A stretch of 64,000 nucleotides of DNA from Dokdonella_A ginsengisoli (GTDB lineage Bacteria > Pseudomonadota > Gammaproteobacteria > Xanthomonadales > Rhodanobacteraceae): contig NZ_JBHSHD010000008.1 in assembly GCF_042652785.1 (NCBI RefSeq), positions 398,599-462,598 of the forward strand, given 5' to 3'. This document shows, one piece after another, positions 8,107 to 17,006 of the stretch. Under the pieces are notes generated by a model. It made no database searches. It was not told the DNA's origin and was given only the letters and a program-made list of their open reading frames with translations. The stretch's first letter is position 1, and each line of letters starts with the position of its first letter. A program made the position numbers and the translations under genes.

Positions 8107-9137
8107 CGCGCGCGCAGCGCGACGCCGGAACCGTCGCGATGCTGCGCCTCGCGCGCACCGGCCAGGCGCCGGACCAGCGGCAGGCCGAGCAGCAGCCAGA
8201 CCAGGCACTTGTGCATCTTGTGCCGCGCGCGCAGCGAGCGCAGGAAATAGCCGCGCGCGAACCGCGGATGCGCACGCCGGTCCAGACAGCGCGCCAGCCA
8301 GTAGTCGGCCTCGGCCTGCGCACCGCGCAGCATCGCCAATCGCTTGCGCCGCGAGCCGCAGGCCGCGCGCAGGCCGCGCAGCACGCGCTGGTGCATGACC
8401 GCGCGCCGCTCCTGGCTGTCGACCCGGCTCAGCTGGTCGGCGCGTGCCGTCTCGCGGCGGAAGCCGCAGGCGTCGAGATGGCCGCCGATGCCCTGCAGGC
8501 ACAGCCGCGCGGTGAAGTCCCAGTCCTCCAGGTAGCGAAAGCGCGGCTCGAACGGGCCGGCCGCCTGCGCCGCCTCGCGGCGCACGATCAGGCCCGAGAG
8601 ATAGAACAGGTCGCCGTAGGCGATCGCCGGCAGGCAGTCGCCCACGCTGAGCGTGAGCGCACCGCGCGGCGACGCCAGCGGCACTTCGACGAAGCGTTCG
8701 GCGTGGAAGCCCGGACCGCTCCAGCCCGGACAGGCGCCGCGCACGATGCCGTGCTCGACGCGGCTGCCGTCGACGGCGCGCGACTCGCCCTCCAGCGTCA
8801 CGAACTGCAGCGCCGGCACGGCCTCGAACGCCGCCGTCACCAGCGCCAGCGCGTCCGGCGCCAGCGTGTCGTCGGAATCGAGGAACAGCACGACATCGCC
8901 GTCCGCGGCGGCGAGGCCGCGATTGCGCGCACTGGACGGTCCGGCGTTTTCGTCCAGCCGGATCGCGCGTACGCGCGGCTCGGCGCGGTAGCGTTCGGCA
9001 AGCCGTTCCCAGGTGCGATCGACCGAAGCGTCGTCGACCACTACGACCTCGGCGGCGCCTGCCGCGAGCGCGCTGTCGATCGCGCGCAGGGCCAGCTCGG
9101 CCCGGTTGCAGGTCGGAACGATCACGCTCAATCGCAT
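8103..9137 (-). CDS. family 2 glycosyltransferase
   Basis: The 344-residue protein starts MRLSVIVPTCNRAELALRAI, the standard GT2 (GT-A fold) N-terminus, with AAEVVVVDDASVDRTW around residue 35 and the metal-binding FLDSDD near residue 88; SSARNRGLAAADGD between them is also typical. A YLEDWDF motif near residue 200 is the usual acceptor-site motif. It transfers a sugar from a nucleotide sugar, but donor and acceptor cannot be read from the sequence and no polysaccharide genes adjoin. The start at 9137 is chosen because GT2 proteins begin there; the longer reading adds 68 non-homologous residues. Confidence 0.85.
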   Translation of the reverse strand: MRLSVIVPTCNRAELALRAIDSALAAGAAEVVVVDDASVDRTWERLAERYRAEPRVRAIRLDENAGPSSARNRGLAAADGDVVLFLDSDDTLAPDALALVTAAFEAVPALQFVTLEGESRAVDGSRVEHGIVRGACPGWSGPGFHAERFVEVPLASPRGALTLSVGDCLPAIAYGDLFYLSGLIVRREAAQAAGPFEPRFRYLEDWDFTARLCLQGIGGHLDACGFRRETARADQLSRVDSQERRAVMHQRVLRGLRAACGSRRKRLAMLRGAQAEADYWLARCLDRRAHPRFARGYFLRSLRARHKMHKCLVWLLLGLPLVRRLAGAREAQHRDGSGVALRAR

Positions 9138-9300
9138 GGCTCGACCCTCAGGGAAAGGGAAACCACACCGGCTCGCCGGACACATCATCGCGCAGCCCGT
9201 GCCGCCTGTCGCGCCCGCGCCGGAGCCCGGCGCGGATAACCTTCCACGAACGCGCCGCGTGCGAAGATGCGTGCGGTCCGCCTCTGGCTCGGAGAACTCC

Positions 9301-9615
9301 ATGATCGCTCGCATCTGGCGCGGTATCACCCAGGCGGACAAGGCCGATGCCTACATTGCCTACCTCAACGAGACCGGCCTGAAGGACTACGCCAAGACTC
9401 CCGGCAACCGCGGCGTCACCGTGCTGCGCCGGCAGCAGGGCGAGCACTGCGAGATCGTGCTGATTTCCCTGTGGGACTCGATGGCCGCCGTGCGCGCGTT
9501 CGCCGGCGAGAACCCCGAGCGCTCGGTGTACTACCCCGAGGACGAGGATTACCTGCTGGAGATGGAACCGCTGGTGCGCCACTACGAAGTGGCCGACCGC
9601 ATCCTGCCGGGCTGA
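9301..9615 (+). CDS. antibiotic biosynthesis monooxygenase (ABM) fold protein
   Basis: The 104-residue protein MIARIWRGITQADKADAYIA... has the dimeric alpha-beta-barrel pattern of ABM-domain proteins: an initial W-R-G strand, a helix with AYLNETGLKDYAKTPGNRG, a VLRRQQGEHCEIVLISLWDS strand pair and a final ERSVYYPEDEDYLLEMEPLV helix. Related proteins range from heme-degrading enzymes to uncharacterised stress proteins. No catalytic function is assignable. A GGAG sits about 8 bases before the ATG. It precedes a secreted protein on the same strand. Confidence 0.75.
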   Translation: MIARIWRGITQADKADAYIAYLNETGLKDYAKTPGNRGVTVLRRQQGEHCEIVLISLWDSMAAVRAFAGENPERSVYYPEDEDYLLEMEPLVRHYEVADRILPG

Positions 9616-9665
9616 CGCTACACTGCGGCGCCGGCACGCCCGGCGATCTCGACGGGGAGACACCG

Positions 9666-12173
9666 ATGCCGCTGCGCCGCACCTGGCCGTTCGTCCTGCT
9701 GCTGCCGTTCGCCGCCGGCGCCTCCGCCGCGCCGGCCGCAACGGACGCTCTTCCCTCGGCGGCGACGCCACTGGCGCCCAGGCACGCCACGCCGTGCGTC
9801 GACGGCATGGCCGGCATCTATCCGTGCTCGAACATCGACCTGCTCGCCTTCGTGCCGCTGGCGCAGTTCGACGCCGACAGCACCAACAGCCTGTGGGGCT
9901 GGACCGATGCGCAGAGCGGCATCGAATACGCCCTGGTCGGCGCCGACAACGGCACCGCGTTCTTCGACCTGTCCACGCCCGACCATCCGCTTTATATCGG
10001 CAAGCTGCCCACGCACGCCGGCACCGGCAGTTCGGCCTGGCGCGACGTGCGCGTGTACGGCGACCGCGCCTACGTCATCAGCGACTCCAATCCCGGCCAC
10101 GGCCTGCAGGTGTTCGACCTGACCCGCCTGCGCGGCGTGACCACGCCGCAGACCTTCACCGAGGACGCCCACTACGGCGCGTTCGGCAGCAGCCACACGA
10201 TCTCGATCGACGAACAGACCGGCTACGCGATGGTCGCCGGCGCCGACATCACCTGCCCGGGCGACGCCACGCGCGGCGGCCTGCAGATCCTCGACGTGCG
10301 CGCGCCCGGCACGCCGCTGTACGCCGGCTGCGTGCCGACCGGCGGATACACGCACGAATCGCAGTGCTGGGTCTACGCCGGACCCGACGCCGAGCACGCC
10401 GGCAAGGAGATCTGCTTCAACTCGAACGGCCCGAGCAAACGCATCGCGATCGTCGACGTGAGCGACAAGAGCGCGCCGGTCACGCTGTCGTCGACGACCT
10501 ACGACGGCGCCTCGTATCCGCACCAGGGCTGGCTGACCGAGGACCACCGCTACCTGCTGGTCGACGACGAGCTGGACGAATCGCAGCCGGCCGCCGGACA
10601 TCCCGCGCACACCGCGTGGACCTACGTGTGGGACGTCTCCGACCTCGACGCGCCGGTGCTGGTGGGACACCACGACAGCGGCCTGCCGGTGATCGACCAC
10701 AACCTCTACGTGCACGGCCAGTACGTCTACCAGTCCAACTACGAAGCCGGCGTGCGCATCCTGCGCATCGACAACCTGTCCAACGCGCAGCTGACCGAGG
10801 TCGCCTACTTCGACACCTATCCGTCGCGCGACAGCGCCGCGTTCAACGGCACCTGGAACAACTACCGCTTTCCCGGCAGCGGCCGGGTCGTCGCCACCGG
10901 CATCGGCGAAGGCCTGTTCGTGCTCGAGCCGCACCTGTGCGAGCCGCCGGCCGCGCCGCAGGGGCTGACCGCGACGCCGAACGGCGACGGCCGCATCGAT
11001 CTGGCCTGGACGGCGTCGGCGACGGCCGGCGCGCGCTACCGCGTCGAACGCGCGCAGGGCGGCTGCAGCGGCAGCTTCGAGACGATCGCCGATGCGCTGG
11101 CCGATGCGGCGTACTCCGACGACGCCGCTTCCGGTGGCGTGACCTACGGCTACCGCGTGGTCGCTGCGGACGCCGAAGGCCGCTGCGCCTCGACCGCCTC
11201 GGCCTGCGTGCAGGCGCAGACTACCGGCGCCTGCACCGCGCCGCCGCTGTTCGCCGGCCTCGCCGCGGCGACCAACGCGGCCAGCACGCAATGCCGCGTC
11301 GAACTGGCCTGGAACGCCGCCCAGCCGGCCTGCGGTGGCCCGGCCACCTACTCGATCCACCGCGGCGCCGCGGCGGACTTCGCGCCCGACGCCGCCAACC
11401 GCATCGCCGACGGCGTCGCCGCGCTCGGCTACCTCGACGCCACGGCGGCCGGCTCCGTGCCGCAGTACTACCTCGTGCGCTCGGCCGACGCGGCCAACGG
11501 CGCCGCCGACCACAACCTGGTACGGCTCGCGGTGACGCCGACCGGGCCGGACGTCGACGGCACCTTCGCCTCCGGCGCGGAGCCGGGCGATCCGCAGTTC
11601 GAGGCCGAGGCCGTCGGCGCACCGGGACTGGCGCGCAGCGGCGATCACCTGCTGCACGCCGGCTGGCATCCGTCCACCGAGCGCGTGCACGGCGGCGTGC
11701 AGAGCTTCTGGTCGACCAACGAGAACAACCTCTGCGTCACCCTAGTCACGCCGGAACTGCAGCTGAGCGCCGGCGAGTCCTCGACGCTGTCGTTCTGGAG
11801 CGCGTGGGACGTCGAGCAGGGCTACGACGGCGGCGTGCTGGAAGTGTCCACCGACGCCGGCGCGAACTGGACGCGGCTGACGCCGCAGGGCGGCTATCCC
11901 GGCACGATCACCGACGGCGGCACGCTGTGCGGCATCGCGCCGGGCAGCGGCGCGTTCACCGGCAGCGGCCTGGACTGGTCCTCGCACCAGATCGACCTGT
12001 CGGCCTACGCCGGCCAGCACGTCAAGCTGCGCTGGCTGTACCGCTCCGACCAGGCCGTCAACGGCGAAGGCTGGTTCGTCGACGACATCGCGCTGACGCA
12101 CGCGCAGGTGCCGGGGCCGTGCACGAGCGTCGACGACCGCCTGTTCGCCGACGGTTTCGACGCCGCGCCGTAG
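9666..12173 (+). CDS. secreted choice-of-anchor B protein with fibronectin-III-like and C-terminal DGFD tail
   Basis: The 835-residue protein has a signal peptide (residues 1-24, ending GASAA), an N-terminal propeller made of LVIVP-type repeats (repeated VFDLT, LQILDV, IAIVDVSDK strands) characteristic of the choice-of-anchor B family, two fibronectin-III-like modules (about residues 420-620) joined by CTAPPLFAGL, and a C-terminal jelly-roll-like region with WSAWDVEQGYDGGVLEVS. It ends DDRLFADGFDAAP, the tail shared by six exported proteins here. GGGGAG precedes the ATG at 9666. Probably extracellular or surface-attached; the function of the propeller is unknown. Confidence 0.85.
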   Translation: MPLRRTWPFVLLLPFAAGASAAPAATDALPSAATPLAPRHATPCVDGMAGIYPCSNIDLLAFVPLAQFDADSTNSLWGWTDAQSGIEYALVGADNGTAFFDLSTPDHPLYIGKLPTHAGTGSSAWRDVRVYGDRAYVISDSNPGHGLQVFDLTRLRGVTTPQTFTEDAHYGAFGSSHTISIDEQTGYAMVAGADITCPGDATRGGLQILDVRAPGTPLYAGCVPTGGYTHESQCWVYAGPDAEHAGKEICFNSNGPSKRIAIVDVSDKSAPVTLSSTTYDGASYPHQGWLTEDHRYLLVDDELDESQPAAGHPAHTAWTYVWDVSDLDAPVLVGHHDSGLPVIDHNLYVHGQYVYQSNYEAGVRILRIDNLSNAQLTEVAYFDTYPSRDSAAFNGTWNNYRFPGSGRVVATGIGEGLFVLEPHLCEPPAAPQGLTATPNGDGRIDLAWTASATAGARYRVERAQGGCSGSFETIADALADAAYSDDAASGGVTYGYRVVAADAEGRCASTASACVQAQTTGACTAPPLFAGLAAATNAASTQCRVELAWNAAQPACGGPATYSIHRGAAADFAPDAANRIADGVAALGYLDATAAGSVPQYYLVRSADAANGAADHNLVRLAVTPTGPDVDGTFASGAEPGDPQFEAEAVGAPGLARSGDHLLHAGWHPSTERVHGGVQSFWSTNENNLCVTLVTPELQLSAGESSTLSFWSAWDVEQGYDGGVLEVSTDAGANWTRLTPQGGYPGTITDGGTLCGIAPGSGAFTGSGLDWSSHQIDLSAYAGQHVKLRWLYRSDQAVNGEGWFVDDIALTHAQVPGPCTSVDDRLFADGFDAAP

Positions 12174-12222
12174 CCGCCGCGACGGGTTTGCGCGGGTACG
12201 CGAGGGCACCCACAATGCCCGG

Positions 12223-14559
12223 ATGTACCGCTTCGGCGACTTCCGCCTCGATCCGGCGACGCGCGAACTGCACCGCGACGGCGAACGCATCGTGCTGCCG
12301 CCGAAGGCGTTCGACTGCCTGCTCTGGCTGATCGAGCACCGCGACCGCGCGGTCGGCCGCGACGAGCTGATCGCCGCGGTGTGGGGCAAGGCCGACGTCG
12401 CCGACAACCTGCTCGTGCAGGTCGTCACGCGGTTGCGCCGCATGATCGACGAGGCCGGCGGCGACAGCGCCATCCGCACGATTCCGCGCTTCGGCTATCG
12501 CTGGGCGGCGGCGACCGAGATCGTCGACGACGCGCCGTCGACCGCCGTGGTTTCGGCGACGCCGACGCCCGCCGCAGCGACGCCGCGGCGACGCTGGCTC
12601 GTCGCGGCAGCCGCCGGCGTGGCGTTCGCCTTCGCCGCGCTGGTGCTGGCGCTCGCCCTGCGCGAACCGCCCGCGCCGGCCGGCCGCGCGCCGCTGGCGC
12701 TGGTGCTGCCGGTGGCGGTCGAGGCCGCGCCGCAGCACGCGTGGATGCGCCTGGGGCTGATGGTCGCCCTGATCGAACGCCTGCGCGCGAGCGGCCAGCC
12801 GGTGGTGCCGGCGGGCAACGTGGTCGCACTCGCCCGCGATGCCGCCGACGCGCTTCCCGCCGACACGCTGCAGGCGCCGCTGGTGATCGCCGCGCGCGCG
12901 CAGACGCACGGCGAGCGCTGGCGTGTCTCGCTGCAGACCCTGCGCGGCCGCGAGCCGCCGCTGGAGGCGACCGCCGAATCGCCCGACGCCCTCGACGCCG
13001 CGCGCCTGGCCGCCGACCGCCTGGCGCGCCAGCTCGGCATCGCGCCGGCAACACCCGACCGCGCCGACGACGGCGTCGCGCGTTTGCTGACGCAGCGCCT
13101 GATCCGCGCCGAAGCGGCGACCCTGGCCGGCGACACCGACGCGGCGCGCACGCTCCTCGACGCGGCCGACGCGGCGGAACGGCAGTCGCCGGAATGGCGC
13201 TACCAGCGTGCCTGGACCGATTTCTCCGCCGGCCGTCTCAAAGCGGCGCAGGCACGCCTGGAGCGCCTGCTGGCCGAACTCACCGCCGACGACGCGGCGA
13301 CGATGCGCGCGCGGGCCTACAACGGCCTGGCCAACGTGCAGTACGAGCGCGGCGACCTCGATGGCCTGCGCCGCAGCGCCGACGCCGCCGTCGCGCTGCT
13401 GCGCGATCGCGACGCGCCGGGCGAGTTCGGCCGCGCCTTGATGAGCCGCGGCGTGGCGCACGCGCAGGGCCGCGACGCCGACGCCGCGCAGCGCGACTTC
13501 CTGCAGGCGCGCGTCGCGCTCGAAAGCGCCGGCGACCGGCTCGGCGTGGCGCGCGCCGAACTGGCGCTGGGCATCGTCGCCAAGCGGCGCGGGCGGCTGG
13601 TCGAGGCGCTGCCGGCGCTGGAGGGCGCGGCCGTTCACCTGGGCGCGTTCGACGCCGCGCACGACGAACTGGTCGCGCGCACGCACCTGGCCGACGCGCA
13701 GCTGCTGCTGCTCGAACCGGCCGCGGCGCTGGCCGGCGAGCCGCGCCTGCGCGAGCTGTCCGCGCACGAGCACGCGCCGCGCGCCCGCGCGCTGGCCGAC
13801 CTGCTGCGCATCGAGATCCTCGCCGCGAACGGCCGCCTGCAGGCCGCCCGCGAGCTGCTGCGGCACGCCTGCGCCGCCGACGGCTGCGGCAGCGGCGGCG
13901 ACGGGCTCGGGCTGGCGCAGGCGCAGCACCGGCTCGAGCCGCAGGAATCGACCGCCGTCGAAGACCGCATGCGCGCGCAGCTGCCGAACCTGCCGGCCGC
14001 AGAAAACGGCCGCGATCCCGGACGCAGCTGGCTGATCGTGCTGCGCGGTGCCCTCGCGCGCGGCGACGAGGACGGCGCGCGCGCCATCGCGCTGGCGATC
14101 CAGGCCTGGGCCGCGCGCAGCGAGGACGACGGCCCGCGGCTCTACACCGACCTGGCGCAGGCCGAGCAGCACGCCGCGGCGGATCGCGTCGAGCTGGCAC
14201 GACGCGCGTTCGATTCGGCGCAGCGCCGCGCTGCCGCCGGCCAGGTGCCCGGCGACATGCTGTGGGTCGCGCAGGCCTACGCCGGCTGGCTGATCCGCAA
14301 CGGCGACCTCGCCGGGGCCAGCGCGGTCGCCGGCGGCGTGGCCGGCTGGGCGCGCCGCGACTACGACGCCGCCCTGCTGCAACTGCAGCTGCAGCACGCC
14401 CTCGGCACGCAGGCGCCGTGGCAGGCCGCGCTCGAACGCGCGCGCCTGCTGGCCGGCGAACGGCGCATCCCGGCCGAGCTCGAACGCGCCCCGGCGCCGC
14501 GCGAGGACGACGCCCGCACGCGCATCGCCGTGTCGACCGGAACGCCGCCAAGTCCCTGA
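12223..14559 (+). CDS. CadC-like membrane-bound winged-helix regulator with TPR-like sensor domain
   Basis: The 778-residue protein starts MYRFGDFRLDPATRELHRDG, the OmpR/PhoB-type winged helix, with ELIAAVWGKADVADNLLVQV and a closing TIPRFGYRW, as in CadC and ToxR. A transmembrane helix follows at about residues 125-146, and the rest is a long alanine-rich helical region with paired helices that look like TPR repeats. This is a one-component regulator that binds DNA in the cytoplasm and senses outside the membrane. It lies between two genes for secreted tagged proteins and starts 50 bases after the upstream stop, so control of those neighbours is a reasonable guess. Confidence 0.85.
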   Translation: MYRFGDFRLDPATRELHRDGERIVLPPKAFDCLLWLIEHRDRAVGRDELIAAVWGKADVADNLLVQVVTRLRRMIDEAGGDSAIRTIPRFGYRWAAATEIVDDAPSTAVVSATPTPAAATPRRRWLVAAAAGVAFAFAALVLALALREPPAPAGRAPLALVLPVAVEAAPQHAWMRLGLMVALIERLRASGQPVVPAGNVVALARDAADALPADTLQAPLVIAARAQTHGERWRVSLQTLRGREPPLEATAESPDALDAARLAADRLARQLGIAPATPDRADDGVARLLTQRLIRAEAATLAGDTDAARTLLDAADAAERQSPEWRYQRAWTDFSAGRLKAAQARLERLLAELTADDAATMRARAYNGLANVQYERGDLDGLRRSADAAVALLRDRDAPGEFGRALMSRGVAHAQGRDADAAQRDFLQARVALESAGDRLGVARAELALGIVAKRRGRLVEALPALEGAAVHLGAFDAAHDELVARTHLADAQLLLLEPAAALAGEPRLRELSAHEHAPRARALADLLRIEILAANGRLQAARELLRHACAADGCGSGGDGLGLAQAQHRLEPQESTAVEDRMRAQLPNLPAAENGRDPGRSWLIVLRGALARGDEDGARAIALAIQAWAARSEDDGPRLYTDLAQAEQHAAADRVELARRAFDSAQRRAAAGQVPGDMLWVAQAYAGWLIRNGDLAGASAVAGGVAGWARRDYDAALLQLQLQHALGTQAPWQAALERARLLAGERRIPAELERAPAPREDDARTRIAVSTGTPPSP

Positions 14560-14665
14560 CGGCGCAGCAATCACACCGCAATCTCACCGTTATCAGGGCG
14601 ATCGGGAACGCCGCGCCGCAACGGCCGTCGCACAATCGTGCCTCCGTAGTCCGCCCGGAGGCGCC

Positions 14666-15862
14666 ATGTTCCGTTTCCTTCCGCTGCCCGCGTCCGCCGC
14701 GACGTGCCGCCTCGCCCTGCTCGGGCTGCTGATCCTCGCACCGGCCGCCGCCCGCGCCGAATTCACCGTCGCCGGCACGATGGTCTCGCCGCGCACCAGC
14801 CCGACCGCGACCACGCTGGCCGACGGCCGCGTGCTGATCGCCGGCGGCAACGTGCGCACCCTGCTGCAGGCGGCCTCGGCCAGCGCGGAAGTGTTCGACC
14901 CCGCCAGCGGCGAGTTCACCGCCACCGGCGCGATGACGGTGGCGCGCTGGGACCATGCCGCCACCCTGCTGCACGACGGCCGCGTGCTGATCGTCGGCGG
15001 CAGCTCGGGCGCCGACGACAACGGCGTCAGCTTCACGCAGGCCAACGGCGAGGTCTACGACCCGCTGTCCGGCACCTTCAGCGCGATCTCCAGCGCGATC
15101 GAGGTCGGCGGCGAGCGCACCACGGTGACCACCCTCGCCGACGGCCGCGCGCTGGTGGTCAGCGGCTGGATCCAGGGCCAGGGCACGGTGGCGCGCGCCC
15201 AGCTGTTCGACCCGGCCACCGACACCTTCAGCGAGACCGGCGCGCCGCACTCCGGCCGCATCGTGCACACCTCGACCCTGCTCGCCGACGGCCGCGTGCT
15301 GATCACCGGCGGCACCAGCTCGGCCGACGGCCTGCTCGACAGCGCGGAGCTGTACGACCCGGCCAGCGGCACGTTCACGCTGCTCGCCTCGACGATGTCG
15401 ACCTCGCGCGAGCGCCATGCGGCCTCGCGCCTGGCCGACGGCCGCGTGCTGATCACCGGCGGCTACGGCCCGGAGGAAATGCTCGACGTCAGCGAGCTGT
15501 TCGATCCCGCCACCGCCAGCTTCGTGCCGTCCAAGGCGACGATGGCCCTGGCGCGCGTGGACTTCAACCTGCTCACCCTGAGCGACGGCAAGGTGTTCGC
15601 GCTCGGCAGCAACCAGTGGGGCATCAAGGCCGGCACCGCCGAACTGTACGACCCGGCCGCCGACGCCTTCAGCCTGGTCGCACCCGGTCCGGCCACCGAA
15701 CGCGACGGCGCGCGCACCGCCCTGCTCGCCGACGGCCGCGTGCTGATCGCCGCCGGCGTGGACCTGCGCAGCGAGAACGCGGATCTCGTCACCTACGGCG
15801 AGATCTACGCGCCGGCGACGGGCGACACGGTGTTCGCCGACGGATTCGACGGCACGCCGTGA
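14666..15862 (+). CDS. secreted kelch-repeat protein with C-terminal DGFD tail
   Basis: The 398-residue protein has a signal peptide (residues 1-31) and about seven kelch-like blades, each carrying LADGRVLI-[TAV]-GG followed by AELYDPA or VFDPASGEF. The DNA of the repeats is also very similar (GACGGCCGCGTGCTGATC recurs several times), so the array has probably been maintained by recombination. The sequence ends GDTVFADGFDGTP, the shared tail. Likely a beta-propeller exported to the periplasm or outside; ligand unknown. A CCGGAGG ribosome site precedes the ATG. Confidence 0.85.
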   Translation: MFRFLPLPASAATCRLALLGLLILAPAAARAEFTVAGTMVSPRTSPTATTLADGRVLIAGGNVRTLLQAASASAEVFDPASGEFTATGAMTVARWDHAATLLHDGRVLIVGGSSGADDNGVSFTQANGEVYDPLSGTFSAISSAIEVGGERTTVTTLADGRALVVSGWIQGQGTVARAQLFDPATDTFSETGAPHSGRIVHTSTLLADGRVLITGGTSSADGLLDSAELYDPASGTFTLLASTMSTSRERHAASRLADGRVLITGGYGPEEMLDVSELFDPATASFVPSKATMALARVDFNLLTLSDGKVFALGSNQWGIKAGTAELYDPAADAFSLVAPGPATERDGARTALLADGRVLIAAGVDLRSENADLVTYGEIYAPATGDTVFADGFDGTP

Positions 15863-15953
15863 ATGCCCGCCGCTGCGGACGCGGCGGCGGAACTATCGCC
15901 GGAAAGCGCGCTCTGACGACCAGCCGCGACGGGCGGCCTGGAGGGAGAGCGAC

Positions 15954-16295
15954 ATGATGATGAGTCTGATGCGCGCGACGACGGCGCTGGTCTTCTGCGC
16001 GGCGGCAGCGCTGCCGTCCGCACCGGCGCAGGCGGCGCCGAAGGCGTCCGCCGAAGCGCCGGCGATCGTGATGTACGCAACGCAGACCTGCGGCTACTGC
16101 GCCAAGGCGCGCCAGTACTTCAAGGCGCGCGGCCTGCACTGGGACGAGCGCGACATCGAGACGTCGGCGCAGGCCGCGCAGGAATGGAAGGCGCTGAACG
16201 GACAGGGCACGCCGCTGATCCTGATCGGCGATGAGAAAATCAGCGGCTTCCACCAGGCCCGCCTCGACGCGCTGCTGGCGAAGTACGAGAAGTAG
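15954..16295 (+). CDS. exported glutaredoxin-like protein
   Basis: The 113-residue protein has a signal peptide (about residues 1-28, ending AQAAP) followed by a thioredoxin-fold glutaredoxin core: VMYATQTCGYCAKARQYF with a CGYC redox pair at residues 46-49, a G-L-H-W-D-E-R-D-I strand, the cis-proline loop GTPLILIGD and a final helix. Cytoplasmic glutaredoxins lack a signal peptide, so this one probably reduces or oxidises periplasmic thiols. It is followed 81 bases later by a DUF4920 protein that also contains two conserved cysteines, so the two could be partners. Confidence 0.85.
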   Translation: MMMSLMRATTALVFCAAAALPSAPAQAAPKASAEAPAIVMYATQTCGYCAKARQYFKARGLHWDERDIETSAQAAQEWKALNGQGTPLILIGDEKISGFHQARLDALLAKYEK

Positions 16296-16376
16296 CGCGC
16301 CGGCGGAAATCGGGCGCCTGCGACGCGGTGGCCGCATTCGGGGAATAATCGGGTTTTCACCGACCGGAGCCTCGCC

Positions 16377-16880
16377 ATGCGTCTCGCCCTCGCCCTGTCC
16401 CTGCTGTTCGCCGCGCCCGCCTGGGCGCACGATCCCGCGGCCGCGGAACACGGCGGCCACGAGAAAGCTCCGTCGGCGGCCGTGCCGGTGCAGAAGACCG
16501 CCGACGGCGCGGTCTACGGCGCCAAGCTGGCCGACTCCTTGCCGGCCGCGGTCAGCCTCGACAGCGTCGTGGCCGAACCTGAAGCTTCGCTCGGCAAGAC
16601 CGGCGCGTTCAGCGGCCGCATCACCCAGGTCTGCCAGAAGCAGGGCTGCTGGCTGGTGCTCAGCGCGCAGAACGGCGATTTCGCACGCGTGTTCATGCAC
16701 GACCACGCCTTCAGCGTGCCGAAGGACGCCAGCGGCGAAGCGGTCGTCTACGGCACGCTCGGCGAGAAAAAGCTCAGCGCCGAGGAAGTGGCGCACCTGA
16801 AGAAGGACGGCGCCGCCGCACCGGCCGCGCGCGAATTGCAGATCGATGCGACGTCGGTGCTGATTCGCGCAGCGGGCTAG
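16377..16880 (+). CDS. DUF4920 exported protein
   Basis: The 167-residue protein has a signal peptide (MRLALALSLLFAAPAWA), a short histidine-containing segment (HDPAAAEHGGHEK) and the DUF4920 domain recognised by G-R-I-T-Q-V-C-Q-K-Q-G-C-W-L-V-L with a C-x4-C pair, followed by RVFMHDHAFSVPKD. The family is uncharacterised; the exposed histidines and cysteines would suit metal binding or redox chemistry, which is inference. GGAG lies 8 bases before the ATG. It sits beside the exported glutaredoxin. Confidence 0.8.
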   Translation: MRLALALSLLFAAPAWAHDPAAAEHGGHEKAPSAAVPVQKTADGAVYGAKLADSLPAAVSLDSVVAEPEASLGKTGAFSGRITQVCQKQGCWLVLSAQNGDFARVFMHDHAFSVPKDASGEAVVYGTLGEKKLSAEEVAHLKKDGAAAPAARELQIDATSVLIRAAG

Positions 16881-16897
16881 GTCTGCGAGAGAGCCTG

Positions 16898-16954
16898 CTC
16901 GCGGAGACGCGGAGAAAAACGAAAGCGATTTTCTTTTCTCTGCGTCTCTGCGAG
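16898..16954. terminator. long inverted repeat between convergent genes, probable bidirectional terminator
   Basis: CTCGCGGAGACGCGGAGAAAA at 16898-16918 pairs with TTTTCTCTGCGTCTCTGCGAG at 16934-16954 with two mismatches. The A and T runs at the inner ends and the site between the convergent DUF4920 and TPR genes fit a terminator, although the T tract is inside the stem, so efficiency is uncertain. The CTCTGCGTCTCTGCG core is a commonly seen intergenic sequence in proteobacteria. Confidence 0.5.
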
Positions 16955-17006
16955 AAAAGCTTCCTTTGACGCCCCCACACCTGCCCCGCGCCTTCGCCGA
17001 AGCGGT

